This document shows, piece after piece, positions 1 through 7,794 of a stretch of DNA of 64,000 nt. Below the pieces are notes generated by a model. The model had not been told where the DNA came from, made no database searches, and worked only from the letters and a program-made list of their open reading frames with translations. Each line of letters begins with the position of its first letter. The stretch's first letter is position 1. The stretch comes from Butyricicoccus_A sp963620595 (GTDB taxonomy: Bacteria > Bacillota > Clostridia > Oscillospirales > Butyricicoccaceae): contig CAVFAY010000009.1 of the NCBI GenBank assembly GCA_963620595.1, forward strand, positions 1-64,000, given 5' to 3'. Made by a program: the position numbers and the translations under genes.

Positions 1-708
1 TGCTTCCTTTTCCTCACTATCTGCTACAATTTCCTTGTCGACAGTCGGACTTGCATACTTCGGAGTAATCGTTGTTCCGTCTGCATCAACCAGCACAAGA
101 CTTTGTTGAGCTCTATCAGACACCGAGCTACCACTACCAAGCGTTACCACATAATAGCCCGGCTCCAAACCGGAAGCCGTATACCCTGTGGTTTTTCCAT
201 CTTCTTTCTGCTCTGTAAAGATTGTCTTTGTTTTACCATTGTATTGGTTCGAGTAACGGGCTTGGTATGCAGCTATTCTAACAAACCACTTCTTGTCATT
301 GTTTGTAATCTCATCGCCTGACAGAATGGCTGCTATATTCTGAGCTACAGCATCATCTTCGGTGTCATAATCTGGTTCGTCATCTTCCCTCTCGATTGCA
401 TCTTCGAATAATATTCTGTAGCCAAATCGGTAAGTAATTACGGAGGAACCCATTAACTCAGCAACTAAATTACGTGGTTTCATACCATTGCCCCATCCAA
501 TGTTGGTCAGAACCTTTTCTCCATCAGCTGTTGTAGTGACATCGCCCTTGAACAGCTGATATGCCGTGTAGGTTTGACCGCTGGAAGTTGTCTTGAGCGT
601 AATGGAACCCGTCTTGCTATCAGTTGCAAATGCACCAACAGATAGCGCAGAAACCATCGTGATCATCGACAGGAATATTGCTCCCAGCCGTTTCAACGTT
701 TTTTTCAT
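1..708 (-). CDS. SpaA-type isopeptide-forming pilin, N-terminal part (runs off left edge)
   Basis: An open frame of exactly 236 codons reads leftward from ATG at 708 to the window edge, so the 3' part is missing. The N-terminus is a signal peptide (MKKTLKRLGAIFLSM, then a hydrophobic stretch ending GAFA), so the protein is exported. The mature region begins TGSITLK and contains the YTAYQLFKGD type of strand found in Gram-positive backbone pilins. Near the edge, PTVDKEI resembles the lysine-containing pilin motif that precedes an isopeptide D2 domain. Known family role: sortase-assembled surface fimbriae, covalently polymerised through a pilin lysine. An AAGGAAAGGATG ribosome binding site precedes the start. 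The sortase and tip pilin would lie to the left of the window. A single surface-anchored adhesin is the alternative. Confidence 0.75.
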   Translation of the reverse strand, partial: MKKTLKRLGAIFLSMITMVSALSVGAFATDSKTGSITLKTTSSGQTYTAYQLFKGDVTTTADGEKVLTNIGWGNGMKPRNLVAELMGSSVITYRFGYRILFEDAIEREDDEPDYDTEDDAVAQNIAAILSGDEITNNDKKWFVRIAAYQARYSNQYNGKTKTIFTEQKEDGKTTGYTASGLEPGYYVVTLGSGSSVSDRAQQSLVLVDADGTTITPKYASPTVDKEIVADSEEKEA

Positions 709-879
709 CGCTTTACATCCTTTCCTTAATACAGACTTGGATTTATATGATATAAACATACGCTTCCCCTTTTAAGCGATATGTTATATCTGTGTATTGT
801 ATGGATTATCTTTTTCACGAAATCTCCGTTTTTTCATGATTTTGTTTCTTTTTCTTCCTATTTGTAGGATATAACAGCA

Positions 880-985
880 CGGAAAGACCCACGATGAATC
901 AAAACCACTGGTAAAACCAAGTGGTTCGACTAGCCTCTATAATGAGCATTACAGGATAGCCCCTCTGGAAGAGGGTACTGAACCG
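880..985. other. Three-hairpin block, possible IS200/IS605 end or structured RNA
   Basis: Non-coding DNA between hisD and the pilin gene. On the minus strand it forms three consecutive stems: CCCTCT/AGAGGG at about 960-975, CTGTAAT/ATTATAG (one G-U pair) near 938-957, and ACCACT(T)GGT/ACCAGTGGT at 905-926. Closely packed hairpins like these are typical of IS200/IS605 ends and of TnpB-associated guide RNAs, but no transposase or TnpB frame is present. No other copy was noticed in the window. Identity is inference. Confidence 0.3.
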
Positions 986-996
986 CGCCCCATTTA

Positions 997-2268
997 TTAC
1001 TTCAATCTCTCCACACGCAGGCGAACAGAATCGCGGTGTGCCGGAAGACCTTCAATGTTGGCAAAGTTCATCGTTGGCTGTGCCAGATTCAAGCAGCCCT
1101 GCTCGCTGACAAACTGATGGAACGGGGTCTTGATAAAGGTACCAACCCAAACACCGTTGGAATATCGTGCCGTTCCCATCGTTGGCAAGGTATGATTTGG
1201 ACCGGAAACAAAATCGCCAAAGGCAACCGGTGCATAATGTCCAACAAACAGAGAGCCGTAGTGGCGCATCTGCTGCGCGACCTCACGCTCGTTATCTGAC
1301 TCGATCTCCAGATGCTCCGGTGCAATCTCATTTGCCAAGTCAATCGCTTCCTGCATGGAATCTGCCAGGTAAATCGCACCATTGTCCTTCCAAGACTGAC
1401 GGCATACGTCTTCTGTATTGAGTGTTGTGATCAGGCGATCCATCTCCTGCATGGTTGCGTCAATGGTTGCTTGATCGGTGCATACAAGAATTGCCTTGGA
1501 ATTCGGGTCATGCTCTGCCTGTGCCAGCAAATCAATTGCCAAAAATTCCGGATCTGCAGTGTGATCGGCAACAATCAGCACTTCGCTTGGGCCTGCCAAA
1601 CTGTCAATGCCGACATCACCCAGCACCTGACGCTTTGCTTCCGTCACAAACTTATTGCCCGGGCCAACAATCAAATCTACCTTCTTGATGCTCTCCGTAC
1701 CGTAAGCAAAGGCAGCAACCGCCTGCGCGCCACCCATGCAGTAGATTTCATCGGCACCGGCAATATCCATAGCGACCAGAACAGCCGGATGAATCGTGCC
1801 ATAACCAGCATATGCCGGAGAACAAGCACAAACTTCCTTGACACCGGCAGCCTTTGCAGTCACAATGCCCATCAGTGCCGAGCTCGGCAGCGGATGACGA
1901 CCAGCCGGTACATAGCAGCCACAACGATCCACCGGAATCATGCGATGTCCGATCTCTACGCCCTCTACGCGGCTCGAAATATTTAGATCCTTCAGGCACT
2001 CGCGCTGCTTCTCTGCAAAGAAGCGAATCTGACCCGCTGCGAAACGAATGGTCTCAATTGTCTCCTCATCAACCCGCTCATAGGCAGCCTTGACCTGTTC
2101 CGGAGAAATGCGCACGGTATCAATGTCCATATGGTCAAACTTCGCCGCATATTCAATCAACGCCTTGTCACCGTTTGTCTGTACATTTTCAATAATGTCC
2201 ATGACGGTATGTGTCAGTGCAGCATCTCTCTGATAGGTCTTTTTCTCTGCCTGCTTTAAAATCTTCAT
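997..2268 (-). CDS. hisD: Histidinol dehydrogenase family protein (HisD-like)
   Basis: A 423-residue Zn- and NAD-dependent dehydrogenase of the HisD family; HisD itself oxidises L-histidinol to histidine in two steps. The key residues align: Gln and His in QAEHDPNS, Glu-His in APEHLE, Asp in GDFVSGPNH and the late His in PAHRDS. The ATG at 2268 is chosen over an upstream codon because AGGAGG lies 9 bases before it. No other his gene is nearby. The next genes are a GntR regulator and an MFS transporter with a divergent LysR, which fits a catabolic relative of HisD such as the HpsN-type sulfopropanediol dehydrogenases. The segment NGVWVGTFIKTP also looks more like those paralogues, as far as I recall them. 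Family sure; substrate uncertain. Confidence 0.85.
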   Translation of the reverse strand: MKILKQAEKKTYQRDAALTHTVMDIIENVQTNGDKALIEYAAKFDHMDIDTVRISPEQVKAAYERVDEETIETIRFAAGQIRFFAEKQRECLKDLNISSRVEGVEIGHRMIPVDRCGCYVPAGRHPLPSSALMGIVTAKAAGVKEVCACSPAYAGYGTIHPAVLVAMDIAGADEIYCMGGAQAVAAFAYGTESIKKVDLIVGPGNKFVTEAKRQVLGDVGIDSLAGPSEVLIVADHTADPEFLAIDLLAQAEHDPNSKAILVCTDQATIDATMQEMDRLITTLNTEDVCRQSWKDNGAIYLADSMQEAIDLANEIAPEHLEIESDNEREVAQQMRHYGSLFVGHYAPVAFGDFVSGPNHTLPTMGTARYSNGVWVGTFIKTPFHQFVSEQGCLNLAQPTMNFANIEGLPAHRDSVRLRVERLK

Positions 2269-2406
2269 AATAGGAATTCCTCCTGAATGATATGTCAAAG
2301 ATACTTTTATCCATCAAAGTATTTCTATTATAGACGATTCTACGCGAAAAAAAAAGTATCCGTATGAAACTTTTTCTGTCATTGCCGCAAAATTAAAAGA
2401 TTGCAC

Positions 2407-2435
2407 AAAAAAACACGCTGGAACGCGTGCTTTTT
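2407..2435 (-). terminator. Rho-independent terminator after the gntR gene
   Basis: CACGC/GCGTG stem with a six-base loop, extended by A/T pairs and followed on the minus strand by seven T. It separates the MFS-gntR transcript from hisD downstream, so hisD probably has its own promoter; a TATAAT-like box lies at 2332-2327 on the minus strand. Confidence 0.75.
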
Positions 2436-2574
2436 GCATTTGTTATTTTTCTTATCTCTTCTTATATAGTACCTCTTTGGTGTTCATATAAAGTAGAACT
2501 CCTTGTACCTATATTATAACCGGCAGCCAGTTCCGTAACTAGCAACTGGCTGTTGCCTGTCTCCAGCGCAAGTC

Positions 2575-3303
2575 TTATCTCCGTGTTACAACAAAGCGAA
2601 AAATATCGCTGCGCAAATAGTCAACCGTGTGCAGTACCGGAATCTCATTTTTATCAAAATATGTTTGTTCGATACATAAAACGGTGAGTTTCTCATCTTC
2701 ACCGCGCAACTGTGCAGCAATAGAATCACGATATTGTGGAACCATAATATGTGCAATCGAACGCTCAATCTGAATATTTTTATCCTGTTTCAAATAAGAA
2801 AGCAAATTATCCGGCATATGTGTCGCTTTTAACTCATCTGCCAAATCACTGGGAATATAATTTGCACTATAGCAAAGCGGCTGACCGTCCGCGGTGTATT
2901 TCATGCAATGGACAAAAAATACATTGAACTGTCTATCCTGCGATCGTAAATTTAGCGCAGACGCGATTCTTTTATTTGGCATCATAATTCCCGTATCATA
3001 ACTGCTATGACCTTCTCGTACACCAGAATGCTCAATCATTTTACGCACGGTACACAATTGAGTCAAATCCGTTTCTCTGGCCCCTGAAGGATTGACAACA
3101 AACGTTCCTACGCCATGCTTCGAACGAACAATACCCTCCTGCCGCAGACTTTCTAATGATTTTCTCCATGTATCACGACTGACACCTAGGAACTGTGCCA
3201 TATGCATTTCAGCAGGCAGTCGTTCTCCTTCTCTATATTTTCCTTGTCGGCACAGCTCCAAAAATTTCTCTTTGGCCTTGATACATGACGATGCCGGTCT
3301 CAT
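2575..3303 (-). CDS. GntR-family regulator (HutC/UTRA type)
   Basis: A 242-residue repressor-type regulator. Residues about 5-70 form a winged helix-turn-helix (GERLPAEMHMAQFLGVSRDT, then LRQEGIVRSKHGVGTFV). The remaining two thirds match the UTRA effector-binding fold of HutC-like proteins (LCYSANYIPSDLADE; LCIEQTYFDKNEIPVLHTVDYLRSD). The start is the ATG at 3303, preceded by GAGGAGG; its ATGA overlaps the stop of the transporter gene by 4 bases, so the two are translationally coupled. UTRA domains bind small ligands such as sugar phosphates or histidine intermediates, so it probably senses the transporter substrate or a product of it. The ligand cannot be read from the sequence. Confidence 0.88.
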   Translation of the reverse strand: MRPASSCIKAKEKFLELCRQGKYREGERLPAEMHMAQFLGVSRDTWRKSLESLRQEGIVRSKHGVGTFVVNPSGARETDLTQLCTVRKMIEHSGVREGHSSYDTGIMMPNKRIASALNLRSQDRQFNVFFVHCMKYTADGQPLCYSANYIPSDLADELKATHMPDNLLSYLKQDKNIQIERSIAHIMVPQYRDSIAAQLRGEDEKLTVLCIEQTYFDKNEIPVLHTVDYLRSDIFRFVVTRR

Positions 3304-4490
3304 ATTTTCGCCTCCTCTATGCGTTTGGAAGTATGATATTGCTTGCTTTTGCAATACATCACATTGCGCACGGCAAGCAAAATCATTAAGAACACAAGAA
3401 TATACAGCGCTCCCATGCCGATATGAATATCAAATTTCTGCGCTAACGCGCCGATCAACGCAAGAACAGCAATAGATACGGCGCCCGGCAACACAATAAA
3501 CATACCCATGCACAGTGGATACCGTTTCATCAATGTCCCGCTGTTTCCCATTGCCGTTCCGTAAAGTCCCGCCATAAATAACCCTGTTCCAATCGTTCCC
3601 ATTCCAACAAAAATCATATGATGTCCAAAAAGCAGCATGGTAAAGCAAATTGCCGTACCAATCACCATGACGGGAATCATCTGATACGGAAGAAAATGGC
3701 GAGAAATTCGCGCTGTCAGCATTCGTCCCGCAAATAATGCAATCCAAAGCAAGGTGGCTAAAACCTGCGCTGTGGATTCAGAAACAATACCCGTATCCAC
3801 AAAAAAGGTGACCAGCCATCCCATGAGCGATGCTTCAAATGCCACATACGTAGACATGAGCAGTGCGCATATCCAAAATAATTCTTCTTTTAGAAATCCA
3901 TAATCTGGGCGTACCTTTTCTTTTTCTATATATGCATCGCTTCCAATAGGCACCGCTGCGGCATGAATCGTTTGTACCGCACCAAAGGCAATGACAACCA
4001 TTAGTGCACTTCTCCAAGAAGTACCGCATATCATAACAATTAACGGAGCGACACAGGCACCAACGGCAAAAAATGCCTGCATAAAATTTAACGATCCGGT
4101 ATTACCATGCGACAAATTGGACACAAACTGACTCGTAAAATTTGAATCTCCGCCTTTTCCGAATCCTGTCATAAGCATAGCCAAAATCAGTAAAATAGGA
4201 TTGGATGTCACCATCGTAACGATCAGCCCGAGAAATACCAAAGCTCCCAAGAATACATAGGTCTGACGGACTCCCAATCGACTGGGAAGATAACCGACAA
4301 CAGCTCCCATCAGCAGAAAGCCTGCCGACTGTACAGACAACAGAATACCACTAATCTGATAATCCAACTGATATTCTGCTGAAATCATCGGCAAAACCGA
4401 TCCGATAACCGTTAAAGCGATGCCCAATCCAAGCTGATTGAGGCAGGTGTTGACATATAAACCACGATTTTCTTTTTTTATTGATTTCAT
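3300..4490 (-). CDS. Major facilitator superfamily transporter
   Basis: A 396-residue integral membrane protein with about twelve hydrophobic segments and an MFS-type loop between TM2 and TM3 (GYLPSRLGVRQTYVF). Length and layout are usual for single-substrate MFS permeases. It heads a two-gene operon with the GntR regulator (4-base overlap), faces the lysR gene, and has a good promoter at 4514-4542 with a LysR-type site centred about 65 bases upstream of the predicted transcript start. Uptake of a small organic solute used by the neighbouring HisD-like dehydrogenase is a reasonable inference; direction and substrate are not shown. Confidence 0.85.
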   Translation of the reverse strand: MKSIKKENRGLYVNTCLNQLGLGIALTVIGSVLPMISAEYQLDYQISGILLSVQSAGFLLMGAVVGYLPSRLGVRQTYVFLGALVFLGLIVTMVTSNPILLILAMLMTGFGKGGDSNFTSQFVSNLSHGNTGSLNFMQAFFAVGACVAPLIVMICGTSWRSALMVVIAFGAVQTIHAAAVPIGSDAYIEKEKVRPDYGFLKEELFWICALLMSTYVAFEASLMGWLVTFFVDTGIVSESTAQVLATLLWIALFAGRMLTARISRHFLPYQMIPVMVIGTAICFTMLLFGHHMIFVGMGTIGTGLFMAGLYGTAMGNSGTLMKRYPLCMGMFIVLPGAVSIAVLALIGALAQKFDIHIGMGALYILVFLMILLAVRNVMYCKSKQYHTSKRIEEAKI

Positions 4491-4513
4491 GAGGAATCTC
4501 TCCTTTCGAGGTT

Positions 4514-4542
4514 ATTATAGATTCCAGTCATGAAAACATCAA
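4514..4542 (-). promoter_or_regulatory. Sigma-A promoter of the MFS-gntR operon
   Basis: Minus strand TTGATG (4542-4537), a 17-base spacer, then TATAAT (4519-4514). It ends 23 bases before the MFS start codon. Confidence 0.7.
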
Positions 4543-4564
4543 ATACCTATTTTATTTTTATAAT

Positions 4565-4579
4565 ATGCTTTATAAGCAT
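4565..4579. promoter_or_regulatory. Likely LysR operator (T-N11-A palindrome)
   Basis: ATGCTT-TAT-AAGCAT is a perfect inverted repeat containing T-N11-A, the classic LysR-type recognition pattern. It lies in the lysR/MFS divergent region, near -65 of the MFS promoter and over the expected -35 of lysR (its -10 is TATACT at 4592-4597). This is the usual layout for activation of the divergent gene and autorepression. Confidence 0.6.
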
Positions 4580-4623
4580 GTTACGATCTGATATACTATG
4601 ATACGAACAGGAGGTTATATACC

Positions 4624-5508
4624 ATGGAAATCCGAGTCCTACGCTATTTCTTAACAGTTGCCAGAGAAGAAAATATTTCACGCGCTGCGGAGCAGCTTCA
4701 CATCACACAGCCTACACTTTCCCGTCAATTGATGGATTTAGAACGAGAATTACATACCAAGCTGTTTCATCGAAGCCGCAGCAGGCACAGTATTACACTG
4801 ACAAGAGATGGCTACCGATTCCGACAGCGTGCAGAAGAAATCGTAGCTCTCACAGACAAAACGACTGCTGAATTTACAGTATCAGACGCCGAAGCTGTTA
4901 CAGGAGATATTTACATTGGTTGTACAGAAATCATATCTATGAATTTTATTATCCGCGCGATCCGTCAATTGCAAATCAAGCACCCGTTGATTCGGTATCA
5001 TATCTTTGATGGCAACGAAAGAGATTTAACCGAGCACATTCAAAGCGGATATTTTGATTTCGGCATCGTTGTCGGAGATGCCGATGTCACGCAATATGAA
5101 TCTCTACAGTTTTCTATTACGGAACGCCGCGGTTTAGTGATGCGCAACGACCATCCACTAGCAAAAAAGGACTCCATTACGCCGCAAGATTTTCGGCATC
5201 TTTCTCTCATTATGCCTCAGCAAGAATTACAGCACGATTCCTTTACTTCTTGGCTCGGTTTTGACCCCCAGCAGCTTTCTATTCCAGTCACTTTTAATCT
5301 AGCATACAATGCATTTCTGATGGCGGAGGAAGGAATCGGCTGTGTACTATGTTTGGAACCGCTTGATCGCATCCGTGACCCGCTTTGTTTCCGTCCGCTA
5401 TCACCAGAATTAGATGCCCAGTCACTGTACCTCGTCTGGAAGAAAAACCGTCAACTTTCTAAACCTGCCAAATTGTTATTAGATGAAATCAGAAAGCAAA
5501 ATATATAA
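4624..5508 (+). CDS. LysR-family transcriptional regulator
   Basis: A 294-residue LysR-type regulator. The N-terminal winged HTH (MEIRVLRYFLTVAREENISR, then AAEQLHITQPTLSRQLMDLE) is canonical. Residues about 95-290 are the type 2 periplasmic-binding-like effector domain (GDIYIGCTEI through the LVWKKNRQLS end). AGGAGG precedes the ATG. It is divergent from the MFS-gntR operon, with a T-N11-A palindrome between them, so that operon is the most likely target. The small-molecule inducer is unknown; a compound handled by the MFS permease or the HisD-like enzyme is the first guess. Confidence 0.9.
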   Translation: MEIRVLRYFLTVAREENISRAAEQLHITQPTLSRQLMDLERELHTKLFHRSRSRHSITLTRDGYRFRQRAEEIVALTDKTTAEFTVSDAEAVTGDIYIGCTEIISMNFIIRAIRQLQIKHPLIRYHIFDGNERDLTEHIQSGYFDFGIVVGDADVTQYESLQFSITERRGLVMRNDHPLAKKDSITPQDFRHLSLIMPQQELQHDSFTSWLGFDPQQLSIPVTFNLAYNAFLMAEEGIGCVLCLEPLDRIRDPLCFRPLSPELDAQSLYLVWKKNRQLSKPAKLLLDEIRKQNI

Positions 5509-5510
5509 GA

Positions 5511-5536
5511 AAAAGCACTCAAACGAGTGCTTTTCT
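5511..5536 (+). terminator. Terminator after lysR
   Basis: AAAAGCACTC/GAGTGCTTTT stem with a four-base AAAC loop, directly after the lysR stop; the T-run follows on the plus strand. Confidence 0.8.
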
Positions 5537-5579
5537 CTGTTTATCCTCTGTCGTTGATGCTACGTTTTGCAGTTACACA

Positions 5580-5945
5580 TTATTTTTTCTTGTTCTTTGT
5601 CGCTTCAAAGCTCATATCTAACAGCATTTTTATAGTATCATCCGGCACACTGCCATTTAGCGCGATGGTAATCCAATGCTCTTTACTCATGTGATATGCC
5701 GGAAAAATTCCATCTTGCTCCCACAAAGAAGGAATTAAAATCTTGTCACATTTAACATTTACCACAGATATGCTATCATTGCCCGAAACACCCAACCTAC
5801 TCTTCGGAATATCCATCACCAGAGCAAACCATTTTTTATTGTTCTCATGGCGAAATACTTCGTAATTAGGATATTTCTCCCAAGGGTAATCGATTCGAGA
5901 TACATATGTTTCTTGTATATATTGTTCTAATTCTTTGCGGTTCAT
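5580..5945 (-). CDS. MmcQ/YjbR family protein
   Basis: A 121-residue protein of the MmcQ/YjbR group, a small alpha/beta fold with a CyaY-like or double-wing DNA-binding topology in solved members. The family pattern is clear: WEKYPNYEVFRHENNKKWFA, SVVNVKCDK, then PAYHMSKEHWITIALNGSVP and a final helix (IKMLLDMSFEATKN). Length is typical. It is monocistronic as seen here and sits between the lysR terminator and an unrelated minus-strand gene. Biological role is not established for the family, and nothing around the gene adds to it. Confidence 0.85.
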   Translation of the reverse strand: MNRKELEQYIQETYVSRIDYPWEKYPNYEVFRHENNKKWFALVMDIPKSRLGVSGNDSISVVNVKCDKILIPSLWEQDGIFPAYHMSKEHWITIALNGSVPDDTIKMLLDMSFEATKNKKK

Positions 5946-6055
5946 GTTTCTAATATTTCCTTATTACACTTAAAAAAGCGGAATTTCACCATCATAGTTT
6001 TCTGCTTTTTCTAATAATAGCGAAACCTCGGAGCATTCCCTATTCATGAGTCTTT

Positions 6056-7405
6056 TCAGTCAATATTCGTGTAAGTAATACTTTCCAACCAGTCACGCTG
6101 TTTTTGACGAGCCGCATAATAGTTCATAGTCTCAAAAACCTTATCACTCACAAATTCGTTTTTATACGTATTAAAATCGATTGAGGAAACATAAATTTTC
6201 TGATTTTTTGAACAGAAAACTATTGGTAGAAATCTTGGATGTAATTTGGGATTGTCTGATTTCATTACTGGTATAAAAACAGCTTCTATTTTCGACAATG
6301 CAATTTCTGACAATTTGCCATCGTAAACGACTAAAGGATAATTTCCCTCTATATAACCCTTCACTCTTATTTCTTTATCTTTTTTATCTGGCGTTATTGA
6401 ATCAGCTAAAAATTTTACACGAGAATCAATAGTATATTGATATTTAGAACTTATATAAACTCCAGAGAAAATATAGTCGGTAGTTTCTCCATACAGAGTT
6501 CCTTCTGTATACTCACCTACCCCATTAGACCAATACCATTCCCAGCCATAACCGGTTCGATTGAAACTATTTTGTGCACGTAAATGATATGGTTTCTTAA
6601 GTCTATAAAACTTGTCTGTGTCCTTGTATTTAGTAACAATCTCATCCGTCAATTCAAGTTGAATATGACGGTTTAATTCGTAAGTATATCCTTTTTTGAA
6701 ATCAGTAAGGGTAATATCTCCTGCATAATTTGAATCATGACTGCGCTCAATTACATAGTGATAATAGTAGAATCCTTGTCCATATACTACGAAGTGTCCA
6801 GGATTTACAACCATCCTTCTATAACGCTCTCCATTTCCGGAAATTCCTTCAAATTCATCGAGCAGATCAATGGATTTAGTATCTTTATAGACGCTTACAA
6901 TAAATTCTTCACTTGATGGTCCTTGAGTTGGAACTTCTTGCCGAGGAATTTCTACTATAATACGCTCTGCATCGTTAGTGTCCTCATCTTCCAAACAGCC
7001 ATCTTCAATTTCTGCGTCATCCGCAACTACGCCAATCTCTTCAAGATTTTCATTTTGCTCAAACTCTTCAGAATCCGAAAAAATATTCGTTTGGGGTTCG
7101 GCGGATTCAATTTTGAAAATTACGGGACGCAATCCGTCATTACAACTACAAATTGCCACGCCGGGTAGTTTAACCCAATCTCCTAAGTAAAATGGTTCGG
7201 AGTCAGCACCATGAGCTATTGAGAATACATATTTACTCATGGCGTTCCATGCCCCATCACATAAAGTTTCCGGTTTTTTGCAGTAGGTATAAAAAACTTG
7301 ACCATCATTAAAGATAGAGCAGGCAGACAAATTATCAACGCCATACTCTTTGGCAAGTTCTGAATTGAAAGTTCTTTTTAAAACGGTTATTTTGACTTTT
7401 CTCAT
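6056..7405 (-). CDS. TIGR04076-type domain fused to an unknown C-terminal domain
   Basis: A 449-residue protein. Residues 1-102 match the small stand-alone TIGR04076 family (KVKITVLKRTF at the start, DGLRPVIFKIE at the end; one CSCN pair of cysteines). Residues about 105-165 are an acidic linker rich in Asp and Glu. Residues 165-449 form an aromatic, beta-rich region I do not recognise (HFVVYGQGFYYYHYVIERS; GYGWEWYWSNGVGEYTEGTL). No signal peptide or membrane segment. TIGR04076 proteins are usually about 100 residues, so this is a fusion. Base composition is more AT-rich than its flanks, which suggests acquisition. No partner gene; function unknown. Confidence 0.7.
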   Translation of the reverse strand: MRKVKITVLKRTFNSELAKEYGVDNLSACSIFNDGQVFYTYCKKPETLCDGAWNAMSKYVFSIAHGADSEPFYLGDWVKLPGVAICSCNDGLRPVIFKIESAEPQTNIFSDSEEFEQNENLEEIGVVADDAEIEDGCLEDEDTNDAERIIVEIPRQEVPTQGPSSEEFIVSVYKDTKSIDLLDEFEGISGNGERYRRMVVNPGHFVVYGQGFYYYHYVIERSHDSNYAGDITLTDFKKGYTYELNRHIQLELTDEIVTKYKDTDKFYRLKKPYHLRAQNSFNRTGYGWEWYWSNGVGEYTEGTLYGETTDYIFSGVYISSKYQYTIDSRVKFLADSITPDKKDKEIRVKGYIEGNYPLVVYDGKLSEIALSKIEAVFIPVMKSDNPKLHPRFLPIVFCSKNQKIYVSSIDFNTYKNEFVSDKVFETMNYYAARQKQRDWLESITYTNID

Positions 7406-7553
7406 TCGTTTCCCTCTTTTTGTTTGTACAAGACAATACTTAACTATATATTATACCACAGCTCAAGAAAATTCTTTATTGTTTATTTAACTAAAATTTT
7501 GAATATTGTCTTGTAAGGATCGCTAAGGGGAAAATATCGTTATAATGTATAAA

Positions 7554-7587
7554 CAAAAAAAGTCTCTAGCTTATTGCTAGAGACTTT
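7554..7587 (-). terminator. Terminator of the tRNA-Val transcript
   Basis: Minus strand AAAGTCTCTAGC/GCTAGAGACTTT, a 12-bp stem with a short loop and seven T, directly downstream of the tRNA. Confidence 0.85.
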
Positions 7588-7591
7588 AATT

Positions 7592-7667
7592 TGGTGGAAG
7601 TTACAGGGCTCGAACCTGTGACCCTCTGCTTGTAAGGCAGATGCTCTCCCAGCTGAGCTAAACTTCC
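7592..7667 (-). tRNA. tRNA-Val (anticodon TAC)
   Basis: A 76-base cloverleaf with encoded CCA. Acceptor stem GGAAGTT/AACTTCC; D arm GCTC-AGCTGGGA-GAGC; anticodon stem TCTGC/GCAGA with loop CTTACAA, giving anticodon TAC (valine, GUA codons); T arm ACAGG-TTCGAGC-CCTGT. All stems pair fully. It stands alone with its own terminator. Confidence 0.97.
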
Positions 7668-7749
7668 AAGCCGGTTTGCTGTTCTCTTGATAACGATATT
7701 TATTATACACACTCTTTTCCATTTTGTCAACAAAAATTTTATGTTTTTT

Positions 7750-7785
7750 CAAAAAACAAGGAAGAAGTCTTCTTCTTCCTTGTTT
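7750..7785 (-). terminator. Terminator of the EF-G-like/NYN gene
   Basis: Minus strand AACAAGGAAGAAG/CTTCTTCCTTGTT stem with a four-base loop followed by a T-rich run, starting 10 bases past the stop codon. Confidence 0.8.
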
Positions 7786-7794
7786 CCCGTCTAG

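Noticed and set aside
1312..1986. Long plus-strand frame of 224 codons opposite hisD
   Set aside because: Antisense shadow of a well-conserved gene; Cys/His/Arg-rich with no family pattern.
7540..7752. 70-codon minus-strand frame
   Set aside because: It runs through the tRNA-Val gene and its terminator and has no ribosome binding site.
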